From positions 1 to 39,953 of the forward strand of contig JAQSWN010000047.1 in assembly GCA_029266615.1 (NCBI GenBank): a stretch of DNA of 39,953 nt, written 5' to 3'. This document shows positions 30,160 to 36,918 of this stretch, in pieces (within the stretch, counting starts at the first letter, position 1; each line of letters begins with the position of its first letter). The translations under genes and the position numbers were made by a program. The notes under the pieces are model-generated. The model searched no databases and was not told the DNA's origin. It worked only from the letters and a program-made list of their open reading frames with translations. The stretch is from Polyangiaceae bacterium (GTDB lineage: Bacteria > Myxococcota_A > Polyangia > Polyangiales > Polyangiaceae).

Positions 30160-31653
30160 TTAGAAGAAGTACAGAGCGGCGAGCTGGCCGCGTTGGTTCT
30201 TGGCCTTCACGCCGTCCCCGTACGTCTGCTGTGTTTGCTGCAGGGAGAGGGCGAAGTGGAAGTTCTTGAGCGGCGCGACGAACACGTTCGCGTCGAAGTA
30301 CGTCTGCTTCGAGAAGACGCTGCCTCGGTTCGGAGCCGGCGTCAGCTCGAGGATGTTCTTGGACTTGGCTTGCGAGAAATTGCCCGTCACCCACACTTTG
30401 CCGCCGAAGACGGGCAAGTAGTATTGCAGGCCGACGACGAACGCTTGCCAGTCCAGCGTCTTGGGCGCGAAGTTCTTGTCGAACGTGGCTAGCCCGTTGT
30501 CCACGTTTTGGGGCCAGAGCGGGGCCGTGGTGAGCGCGCCCGGATTCGGCAGCGCGGGGAAGCGCGCGCCGCCGGTGAGGCCCGTGTACATGTCCGCGAC
30601 GCCCGAGCCGACGGAAAACTCGCCGTTGACGCTCAAGCCGTTGCCGCGATCGTCTACGTCCTTGACCGGAATGACGGGGAGGACCGCGTTGATAGCGATG
30701 CCCCAGGCCGTCTTTCCGTAAGGCTCACCGGGGACGGGACGAAACTCCGGGATCTCCAAGCGGCGACCGATAGCGGACACACCCAAGCCGAGTGGCACCA
30801 GCGACGGCTGGCCAGAGCCCTGCGCGACCGCGCCCGTCCACTTATTCAGTGAGAGCCGGAGACCCGCCTGCCCGTCCGGGATGCCGGCGTCGCGCTGAGC
30901 GGGGCGCACGGCCGCGACCGCGACCTCCAGCGTTACCGCGTCCGAACCGAACTTCTTCGCGACGCGGAGCTGCGGGTTGCGGTGGTAAATCTGCCCGGGC
31001 AGACCGAGGAATGCGACGCTCGCCGGGTAAAAGCCGCTGCCGCCCCAGCCGAACAGGTCGTGGTACTGGCCGATGAGCACGTCCACGATCGGCGTCTCCA
31101 GCTTTGCCCAAGCGTGGCGCATACGAACAGACGGGAAAACGTTGTATTCGTTCTGCAGCGCGTCCGTCGGGATCTGCCCGAAGAAGTCCAATTCGACATT
31201 GGCGGTGGCGCGCGACTCGCCGAACTTCGGCGCGCCGAAATTGAACCCCACGCGGCTGTTCTTGGCCGTCATCTGGAAACGGCCGTGGTTACCGGGGTAG
31301 GTACCGCGCCGCGCGATCAAGTTGTTGTGCGCGCTCTCTGGGTAGCTCTGAGTCGAGTCCCGCATCGCATCCAACTCGACGAAGCCGTAGATGCCAGCGC
31401 TCCAACCCTCTTCCTTCCTGGCTTCTTTTTCTGCGGGAGTCGCGGTGGTTTGGGCAGGTGGCTCCACCGCGGCTTCCGTCTTTTGCGCGGATTCCTCCGG
31501 CTTGGTGGTAACGGCAGCGCTGGCTTCGGCCTTGGGGGCTTCCGCCGCTTTGGCAGCGCCGTCGGCCTCGTCCGTCACGGCTTCTTCTTGGGCCGCCGCC
31601 ACCCGCGCCACGCATAGCGAGCTCGCCACCACTACTGCTTTCAGATACCGCAT
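30160..31653 (-). CDS. outer-membrane porin, DcaP-like
   Basis: 497 residues from the ATG at 31653, with AGGAAAA about 10 bases upstream. Signal peptide (MRYLKAVVVASSLCVARVAAA), then an Ala/Glu/Lys/Thr-rich region (about 22-82) that may form a coiled or flexible plug. The barrel begins with SAGIYGFVELDAMRDSTQSY. Alternating strands follow (HGRFQMTAKNSRVGFNFGA, ATANVELDFFGQIP, RHAWAKLETPIVDVLIGQYH, FHFALSLQQTQQTYG) and the chain ends in AALYFF; a terminal Phe is typical for outer-membrane proteins. The start of the barrel is characteristic of DcaP-type porins, which take up small acidic solutes. Substrate unknown. It is probably the first gene of an operon with the two Cys-motif lipoproteins. 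Confidence 0.88.
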   Translation of the reverse strand: MRYLKAVVVASSLCVARVAAAQEEAVTDEADGAAKAAEAPKAEASAAVTTKPEESAQKTEAAVEPPAQTTATPAEKEARKEEGWSAGIYGFVELDAMRDSTQSYPESAHNNLIARRGTYPGNHGRFQMTAKNSRVGFNFGAPKFGESRATANVELDFFGQIPTDALQNEYNVFPSVRMRHAWAKLETPIVDVLIGQYHDLFGWGGSGFYPASVAFLGLPGQIYHRNPQLRVAKKFGSDAVTLEVAVAAVRPAQRDAGIPDGQAGLRLSLNKWTGAVAQGSGQPSLVPLGLGVSAIGRRLEIPEFRPVPGEPYGKTAWGIAINAVLPVIPVKDVDDRGNGLSVNGEFSVGSGVADMYTGLTGGARFPALPNPGALTTAPLWPQNVDNGLATFDKNFAPKTLDWQAFVVGLQYYLPVFGGKVWVTGNFSQAKSKNILELTPAPNRGSVFSKQTYFDANVFVAPLKNFHFALSLQQTQQTYGDGVKAKNQRGQLAALYFF

Positions 31654-31748
31654 TGTCTTCGTTTTCCTGGCCGAACTGGGGGAACACGCGGTCGCGTGAT
31701 GCGCCCGAGTGACTGACACTCCACGCTGCTGATCGCTAGAAACGAGAA

Positions 31749-31791
31749 CATCTCGGAGAGGGGGACCGATTTGGATCGCCTCTCCGAGATG
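31749..31791 (-). terminator. perfect 13-bp hairpin between esterase-like and porin genes
   Basis: CATCTCGGAGAGG (31749-31761) pairs without mismatch with CCTCTCCGAGATG (31779-31791) around a 17-base loop. On the minus strand it is followed by TTCTCGTTTCT, a moderately T-rich run. It lies 36 bases beyond the stop of the esterase-like gene and about 95 bases before the porin start, so it is a terminator or an attenuator of read-through into the porin operon. Confidence 0.6.
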
Positions 31792-31826
31792 CTTGTCCGC
31801 GGAGCTCACTCAAGAGCGCGCAATCG

Positions 31827-33062
31827 TCACAGCGATTGCAAGAACTGCACGTACGCGAGGGGCGCCAGGTCCGGCTGATCGCCGTGGCCTTGGCCGGTGC
31901 TCGAGCACATCACGAGCGGGTACCCCGCCGGGCAGCCCTTGGCCTTCTTGCAGATCTGGCGGGCCGCGCCGGTGATTGGATAGTTCTCCCAGTACATCTC
32001 GTTGTTGACCTCGAACTTCGTGGGCTGACCGCCGACCACGCACTTATTGACGCCGATGGCGCGCTCCACCGCGCGCTGACTGCCCGCGTACGGGTTGCTG
32101 GCGATGTCGTTCAAGTCGTGAATCCAGATGCCCGCGAAGGGCGTGTTCGTGCACATCGGCACCTCCTGCCCCGTCGGCAAGCCGCCGGTCGTGGTGGCGG
32201 TGGCGCGAATGACCGGCTCACCCTGCTCACCGATGAGCGGAGAGCCGCTCACGCAAGCCAGCTCGTTGGAGAGCCAGGAGCCGCTGCTCGTGCCGGTGGC
32301 GAACACGCGGCGCTCGTCCACGCACACGTTGGCCTTCACGATGGCGTGAACGGCCTTGAAGTACGGCCACTCGATCGAGTCGTTGCCTTCCTTGTCGTCG
32401 AAACACGTCCCTTCGTGTTCGCCTGGGAAAAACGTCAAGCCGACGCGAATGCCATCGAAGCCTGCGACGGACGGAAGGTTGTAGACACCGGTGGTCCCGC
32501 CGCCGCAGCCCGGGCCCTGATAGTAGACGCGGTAGGCCTTATTCGGATCGTAGCTCTCCGGCAGCCAGATGTTGAACTTGCGTGCGCGGGCGCCCTTCGG
32601 CGTCGCCGTGTCGAGGGTGAGGTCTGCCGTGGCCCAGTTGCCCTTGCGGAGCGTGCCGCCCGTTACCGCCGCCATCTCCGGCATCTTGCCGCAGCCGGCG
32701 CTGGGCTTCGGTGCGAACACATCACCGCCGCCACCACCCGCGCCGCCGCCAGCGCCGCCAGCGCCGCCAGACATGCCACCCGCGCCCGCCGTGCCCGCGT
32801 CACCGGTGCCACCCGTACCGGTGCCGGCCGTGGTCGCGCCGCCACCAGCGCCAGTACCCGCCGTACTGCTCGAGCCACCCGTGCCCGTGCCCGCCGCTGT
32901 GCCGGTGCCCGAGCTGCTGGAGGTTCCGGCGGCCGTTTGGCCGGTGCCACCCGTAGGCTGGTAGTTCACGGCCGGTCCACCGGAATCCGAACAGCCAGCA
33001 AGCGCGGCGGCTCCGCAGAGGGCGCCAGCGGTGATTAGGGTGCCAATTTTCAGCAAACGCAT
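31827..33062 (-). CDS. esterase-like alpha/beta-hydrolase lipoprotein
   Basis: 411 residues. Leader with lipobox AALAGC (Cys24), then a long Gly/Thr/Ser linker to about 115 with a run of GGAGGAGGGAGGGGG. The hydrolase domain begins near 120 (CGKMPEM). Key motifs: RKFNIWLPESYDPNKAYRVY, YYQGPGCGGG (oxyanion region), DERRVFATGTSSGSWLSNEL with elbow GTSSG (Ser259), IWIHDLNDIAS and STGQGHGDQ (His near 395). It is paralogous to the gene at 27252-28352, from which it differs by an insert of about 40 residues after the oxyanion region. The likely activity is ester hydrolysis on an external polymer. It lies on the strand opposite its paralogue, and the two bracket the porin gene group. Confidence 0.85.
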   Translation of the reverse strand: MRLLKIGTLITAGALCGAAALAGCSDSGGPAVNYQPTGGTGQTAAGTSSSSGTGTAAGTGTGGSSSTAGTGAGGGATTAGTGTGGTGDAGTAGAGGMSGGAGGAGGGAGGGGGDVFAPKPSAGCGKMPEMAAVTGGTLRKGNWATADLTLDTATPKGARARKFNIWLPESYDPNKAYRVYYQGPGCGGGTTGVYNLPSVAGFDGIRVGLTFFPGEHEGTCFDDKEGNDSIEWPYFKAVHAIVKANVCVDERRVFATGTSSGSWLSNELACVSGSPLIGEQGEPVIRATATTTGGLPTGQEVPMCTNTPFAGIWIHDLNDIASNPYAGSQRAVERAIGVNKCVVGGQPTKFEVNNEMYWENYPITGAARQICKKAKGCPAGYPLVMCSSTGQGHGDQPDLAPLAYVQFLQSL

Positions 33063-33444
33063 CGTGTGATTCTCCTGAGCGGGGTGAGGTCCGGCGCCGC
33101 GCGACTTCAGTCGGTCAGCACGCCGCGGAGACCGACTCGGACGGCTCGTTGGCTGACGTGTCCGGAGCGGAGGCTCCGTATCCGTATTTCGACAAAACCG
33201 TTTTGAACACGGCCACCCGAACGCGGCGTCCTACGAGCTGGCTGCGAATTTTCAGTCCCGCCGAATGCCGAAGACGAGCTTCAGCCCGGCGCAAGCGGAG
33301 CTTCGCGGCCAATCAGCGAGAAATGGCAGCAGCCCGCGCCCACCTTCGCGTTCCGACCTGCCCCGGACTCTTTGGCGCGAGATAGCGCCGTCAGCGCCAA
33401 CTTCTTACGCAAAGCGGCACCGACCGAGCGCGGCGTGACGCCGG
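33063..33444. other. 382-bp intergenic region upstream of the esterase-like gene
   Basis: No convincing gene. On the minus strand it should carry the promoter of the esterase-like lipoprotein (start 33062). It contains an AT-richer island with the dyad CAAAACCGTTTTG at 33193-33205. The stretch just after the upstream gene's stop (33445) stays open in another frame for some 60 codons, but the peptide does not resemble a known domain, so I do not call it. Confidence 0.5.
33193..33205. promoter_or_regulatory. 13-bp dyad, possible operator
   Basis: CAAAAC-C-GTTTTG is a perfect 6-base dyad about a single central base. It lies some 130 bases upstream of the minus-strand esterase-like gene, in a locally AT-rich patch. 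It may be a regulator site or part of a promoter; there is no direct evidence. Confidence 0.3.
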
Positions 33445-34404
33445 CTACGGGACCGCGCCCGCCGCGCCGCCTTCGCTGGGAGCGCCACCCTCGGACGGTG
33501 CGCCACCCGCGGAGGGCGCCCCGCCCTCGCCACCAACTCCGCCCATGCCGCTGTCGTCGGCCGGGATGAAAGCAAGATCATCGATCGTGACGTCCGCCGG
33601 GTAGCTCGGATCGCCTTCGCTCCAGTCGAACGACCACTGCAGAGCGAGGATGTCGGAGCCGTCCGTCGTGCTCGTCGGGATGCCGCCGGCAAAGTCCGTC
33701 CACAGCACGCTTTGCGTGGTGGGCTCGCTCGTCACGGTGAGCCTCACACCCGGCGGGCGACAGCTGGCCCAGATGTTGGCAGGGTCGTCCGGAACGCAGG
33801 CGCCGACCAAGTTCGACTCGTCGATGTCGCGGTTGCGGTTCACGATCAGATAGAACTGCAACGACTTCGTCATGCCGGGGTCCCCCGACATGGAGAAGCG
33901 TACGCCCTTCATCTTCGAAGCGTCGATGCAGCCCGCGAACCAGACACCGATGCCCGAGTACGTGGCGACCGGATCTGCATAGCGAAGGAAGTCGCCCGGC
34001 TTGAGCACGAAGGGGTCGGGATAGATGTACACGCCCCCTTCGACGTTGCTGGGCCCCTTCCAGCGATCTTGCGTGAAGGCGTCGAAGCTCGTGATGCCGG
34101 GCGCGCTCGGTTGAATTTTGCTGCACGCAAATGGAGCCGGCGTGACGACGACGCTTCCGCCCGAGCCGCCGCTCCCCGCCGCTCCCGCGCTGCCGCCCAT
34201 ACCCGTTCCGCCGCTGCCCGCGGTGTTGGTGGTGCCGGCAGCGTCGTTGCCCGGCGGCAGGTAGGTCCACCCCGAAGTGCCGGTGCTACCCGCGGTGCCC
34301 GCGGCCGGGTCGGTCTTCGTGCCGCCGCACGCCGCGCCTATTCCAGCGCCGACCGCGACGAGGAAAGCGAGCTGACGGCGCACCTGGAACCGGTTCTTCG
34401 ACAT
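33445..34404 (-). CDS. lipoprotein with carbohydrate-binding-like domain and Gly-rich tail
   Basis: 319 residues. The leader is followed by a lipobox-like GIGAAC (Cys26, imperfect), then a Gly/Ser/Thr linker to about 90. The central domain (about 92-285) reads like a jelly-roll carbohydrate-binding domain of the galactose-binding-like type: ITSFDAFTQDRWKG, VEGGVYIYPDP, GIGVWFAGCIDASKMKGVRF, SLQFYLIVNRNRD, RLTVTSEPTTQSVLWTDFAGG, DILALQWSFDW and DVTIDDLAFIP. Three or four cysteines in the domain may form disulfides. It then ends with a second Gly-rich stretch with the repeat GGAPSEGGAPSEGG and nothing after it. Such a stretch normally joins two domains, so the C-terminal part may have been lost. 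It is divergent from the GH8 gene. Confidence 0.8.
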   Translation of the reverse strand: MSKNRFQVRRQLAFLVAVGAGIGAACGGTKTDPAAGTAGSTGTSGWTYLPPGNDAAGTTNTAGSGGTGMGGSAGAAGSGGSGGSVVVTPAPFACSKIQPSAPGITSFDAFTQDRWKGPSNVEGGVYIYPDPFVLKPGDFLRYADPVATYSGIGVWFAGCIDASKMKGVRFSMSGDPGMTKSLQFYLIVNRNRDIDESNLVGACVPDDPANIWASCRPPGVRLTVTSEPTTQSVLWTDFAGGIPTSTTDGSDILALQWSFDWSEGDPSYPADVTIDDLAFIPADDSGMGGVGGEGGAPSAGGAPSEGGAPSEGGAAGAVP

Positions 34405-34480
34405 GGAGGTCTAGGTTACCGGGCCAATTCAGGGGAGCAAGCCAAGACGTTCGCGCAGCCGTCCGCTGCTTGGAATTGGT
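34405..34480. promoter_or_regulatory. 76-bp divergent promoter region with 7-bp inverted repeat
   Basis: This is the only space between the starts of the carbohydrate-binding-like lipoprotein (minus) and the GH8 endoglucanase (plus). CCAATTC (34424-34430) and GAATTGG (34473-34479) form a perfect inverted repeat near either end, so one regulator could act on both genes. No promoter boxes could be assigned with confidence, and the minus-strand gene has no evident Shine-Dalgarno sequence. Confidence 0.4.
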
Positions 34481-35635
34481 ATGAACGTCCTCATGGGCCG
34501 CTTCCCATTCCCACAAAACCAACGCTTGCCTGGCCTCATTTATCCAACTGCGGCCGAACCAGATGACGCACGACGCGCGTTCCTGCGATTTCGTGAGGAG
34601 ATTGTCACCGCCGACGGCGCGCGAGGCTTCCTGCGGACGCGTCGGCCCGACACGCCGGACGGCGTGGTCGACAGCACGGTGTCGGAAGGCATCGCCTACG
34701 GCATGATGATCGCGGTCGCGTTCGACGACCAGCCGCTCTTCGACGGTTTCTGGCAGTACGCGCTCGCCTTCCTCAACGAGGCTGGCTTCATGAGCTGGTA
34801 CATCGCGCCGGACGGCTCGAAGGCCCTAGGCAGTGGCGGCGCGACGGACTCGGACGAAGACATGGCGTGGGCGCTCGTCATGGCGCACCGTCAGTGGGGC
34901 GGTCGCGGGTCGCTCAGCGAAACGTACTTGAGCCACGCGCAGCGCCAAATCGACCGGCTCTGGCGATACGAGGTCGATCACGATCGCTTCGAAGGCATGC
35001 TGCTCCCGGGTGACGAATGGCGCGGGCAAAACGTATTCAATCCGTCGTACTTCGCGCCGAGCGAGTACCGCCTATTCGGTGAGGTTTCTGGCAATCGCGA
35101 GGGCTGGCAGCTCGTCGTGGATCGCGGCTACGACATCGTGTTCCGGAGCCTCAACGAGGCGAGCGGAAACGCGCAGAACGGCCTCGTCCCGGCGTGGTGC
35201 GACGCGGCCGGGGCGCCCGTGGAGGCTTTTCCAGGCGCGATGACCAACTACCAGACGGACTCAGCGCGGCTGCCGTTCCGTCTGGGCCAAGACTTCGCTT
35301 ACCACGGGGAGGAGCGCGCTCGCCGCTACCTTTCGCAGGTGAGCAGCTTCTTCGCGGGCATCGGCGCTAACCACATCGGTGACGGCTACCACCTGAACGG
35401 TGCGCCGTATCCGGATCCACGCACGCCCCAGCCCAACCCGGGATCTGCGGTGTTCGTCGGTTGCGCCGCGGTCGGCGCCCAGCACGACGCGCGCTACCAG
35501 GAGTTCGTCGACCAAGCGTACGACCGAGTGAAGACGGGTAAGCTTTTGGCGCGCAGCCGCTATTACAACCATTGCTGGACGGTGCTGTCTCTTCTCATGC
35601 TCACCGGCAATTTGCGGGACTTCCCGGACCCGTAG
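34481..35635 (+). CDS. GH8 family endo-1,4-beta-glucanase, without recognisable signal peptide
   Basis: 384 residues from the ATG at 34481 (a second ATG follows four codons later). The catalytic domain is canonical: STVSEGIAYGMMIAV with proton donor Glu69, ATDSDEDMAWALVMAHRQWGG with Asp125, VFNPSYFAPSEYRLF, and TDSARLPFRLGQDF with general base Asp260. It matches cellulase-type GH8 enzymes (CelA/BcsZ), which hydrolyse beta-1,4-glucan by inversion. No hydrophobic leader precedes the domain. The frame upstream reaches a stop at 34412-34414 without one and gives only a basic peptide (SKPRRSRSR). It is thus cytoplasmic, exported by another route, or truncated at its start. It shares its promoter region with the carbohydrate-binding-like lipoprotein. 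Confidence 0.92.
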   Translation: MNVLMGRFPFPQNQRLPGLIYPTAAEPDDARRAFLRFREEIVTADGARGFLRTRRPDTPDGVVDSTVSEGIAYGMMIAVAFDDQPLFDGFWQYALAFLNEAGFMSWYIAPDGSKALGSGGATDSDEDMAWALVMAHRQWGGRGSLSETYLSHAQRQIDRLWRYEVDHDRFEGMLLPGDEWRGQNVFNPSYFAPSEYRLFGEVSGNREGWQLVVDRGYDIVFRSLNEASGNAQNGLVPAWCDAAGAPVEAFPGAMTNYQTDSARLPFRLGQDFAYHGEERARRYLSQVSSFFAGIGANHIGDGYHLNGAPYPDPRTPQPNPGSAVFVGCAAVGAQHDARYQEFVDQAYDRVKTGKLLARSRYYNHCWTVLSLLMLTGNLRDFPDP

Positions 35636-35657
35636 GCCCACGTCGCGGCGAAGGAGT

Positions 35658-36914
35658 ATGCTCCGCGCCGTGAAGATCAATCGTCGCAAGGTCGTCACGT
35701 ACTCGCTCGGGGCAGGCGCGCTGGGCGTCGCGGGCGCGCTCGGCTACCGCGAGTGGCGAGCTCGTCGTTACGCGCCGCTTCCCAACGTCGTCGAAGACCA
35801 TCCGGGGCTCATTCCGGCGGCGGGCACGAAGGTTACGGCCCGGCGACGGCTCGGTCGCACCAACTTGCAAGTCTCGGTCGTCGGCATTGGTGCGGGCGGG
35901 TTGGATGGGCCGGAGCCAATCCCGCGCGCCGTCGACAAGGGCATGAACTACATCGATACCGCCATCTGCTACGGCGGCAGCGAGAAGGTCATCGCCCGCG
36001 CGCTCCAGCTGACCCCTGGGCTTCGCGAGAAGCTCGTCATCGCCACCAAATGGGACGTCGGGCACAACTGGAAGAAGCCTGAGATTTTGGACTCGCTGAA
36101 CGACAGCTTGAAGCGGCTCGGCGTGTCCTCGATAGACATCATGCAGCTGCACTGGCTCGGCGGCGGTCACAAGTCCCCGGACGACGGTTTCAACCGTTTG
36201 GACAACCAAGAGCTGTACCTCGCCATGGAAGAGGCGAAAAAGTCCGGCAAAGTGCGGTTCTTCGGCGCCACCTCTCACGCCGCGGAGCGGAGCAAGATCC
36301 TGAAGCACGCCATCGACAAAGGCGCCTTCGACATGCTCCTCATCAAGATGAACGTGCTGGACTACGAGACCGCGGACCTCCCTTCCCTGCTCGCTCACGC
36401 GAAAGCGAAGGACGTGGGCGTGGTGGTGATGAAGTCCCAGCCTGCCGGGGACTTCATCCCGAAGGGTTACGAAAAGAGCAAGTACAACATCTTCCAGGCC
36501 AACCTGCGCTGGGTGCTGGAGCACGACGTCGCCAGCGTCGTCCACTCCAAGCTCGGGACGGACGCGACGTACCAAGACTTGGCCGTGGGCGCGGTGCAAG
36601 AAAGGTTCGGCGAGCGCGACCGCGCGCTCCTGTACCACTACGCAAGCGCGCTAAGCCCGGACTATTGCCGCGGCTGCGGGGACCAATGCGTCCCCGCGTG
36701 CCCGCACGGCATCGCCATCCCCCATGTGGTGCAGTTCGCGATGTACGATCGCCAGTACGGCTGGCGCGAGCGCGCCAAGGACCACTACCGGGAGCTGCCG
36801 ATGGCCCAGCGCTGGGCGGAGACGTGCCTCTCCTGCTCTCGCTGCAACGACGCTTGTGAGTACGGCTTCGATGCAGCGAGTCAGGTGAATTACGCGAAAG
36901 AGCGGCTCAGCTGA
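35658..36914 (+). CDS. Tat-type aldo/keto reductase with two four-cysteine Fe-S clusters
   Basis: 418 residues from the ATG at 35658 (GTG at codon 5 possible). The N-terminus carries KINRRKVVTYSLGAGALGVAGALG, a twin-arginine-type leader or anchor. The aldo/keto reductase barrel (about 64-330) has the full tetrad: Asp100 and Tyr105 (NYIDTAICYGG), Lys131 (IATKWD) and His165 (MQLHW). After it come two clusters: C337-x2-C340-x3-C344-x3-C348, and C390-x2-C393-x2-C396-x3-C400 (CLSCSRCNDAC). The second resembles a [4Fe-4S] ferredoxin half. It belongs to the COG1453-type reductases with Fe-S tail. An exported, cluster-bearing AKR is expected to exchange electrons with a periplasmic or membrane donor rather than NADPH; this is inference. 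The convergent aminotransferase stop is four bases away. Confidence 0.9.
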   Translation: MLRAVKINRRKVVTYSLGAGALGVAGALGYREWRARRYAPLPNVVEDHPGLIPAAGTKVTARRRLGRTNLQVSVVGIGAGGLDGPEPIPRAVDKGMNYIDTAICYGGSEKVIARALQLTPGLREKLVIATKWDVGHNWKKPEILDSLNDSLKRLGVSSIDIMQLHWLGGGHKSPDDGFNRLDNQELYLAMEEAKKSGKVRFFGATSHAAERSKILKHAIDKGAFDMLLIKMNVLDYETADLPSLLAHAKAKDVGVVVMKSQPAGDFIPKGYEKSKYNIFQANLRWVLEHDVASVVHSKLGTDATYQDLAVGAVQERFGERDRALLYHYASALSPDYCRGCGDQCVPACPHGIAIPHVVQFAMYDRQYGWRERAKDHYRELPMAQRWAETCLSCSRCNDACEYGFDAASQVNYAKERLS

Positions 36915-36918
36915 GCCT

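Noticed and set aside
30119..30394. N-terminal extension of the first Cys-motif lipoprotein
   Set aside because: It would bury the lipoprotein leader and overlaps the porin gene. The ATG at 30118 begins a proper leader.
33149..33385. Plus-strand open frame of 78 codons in the 382-bp gap
   Set aside because: No leader, motif or ribosome-binding site, and the composition is unlike the real genes. The region is better explained as upstream DNA of the esterase-like gene.
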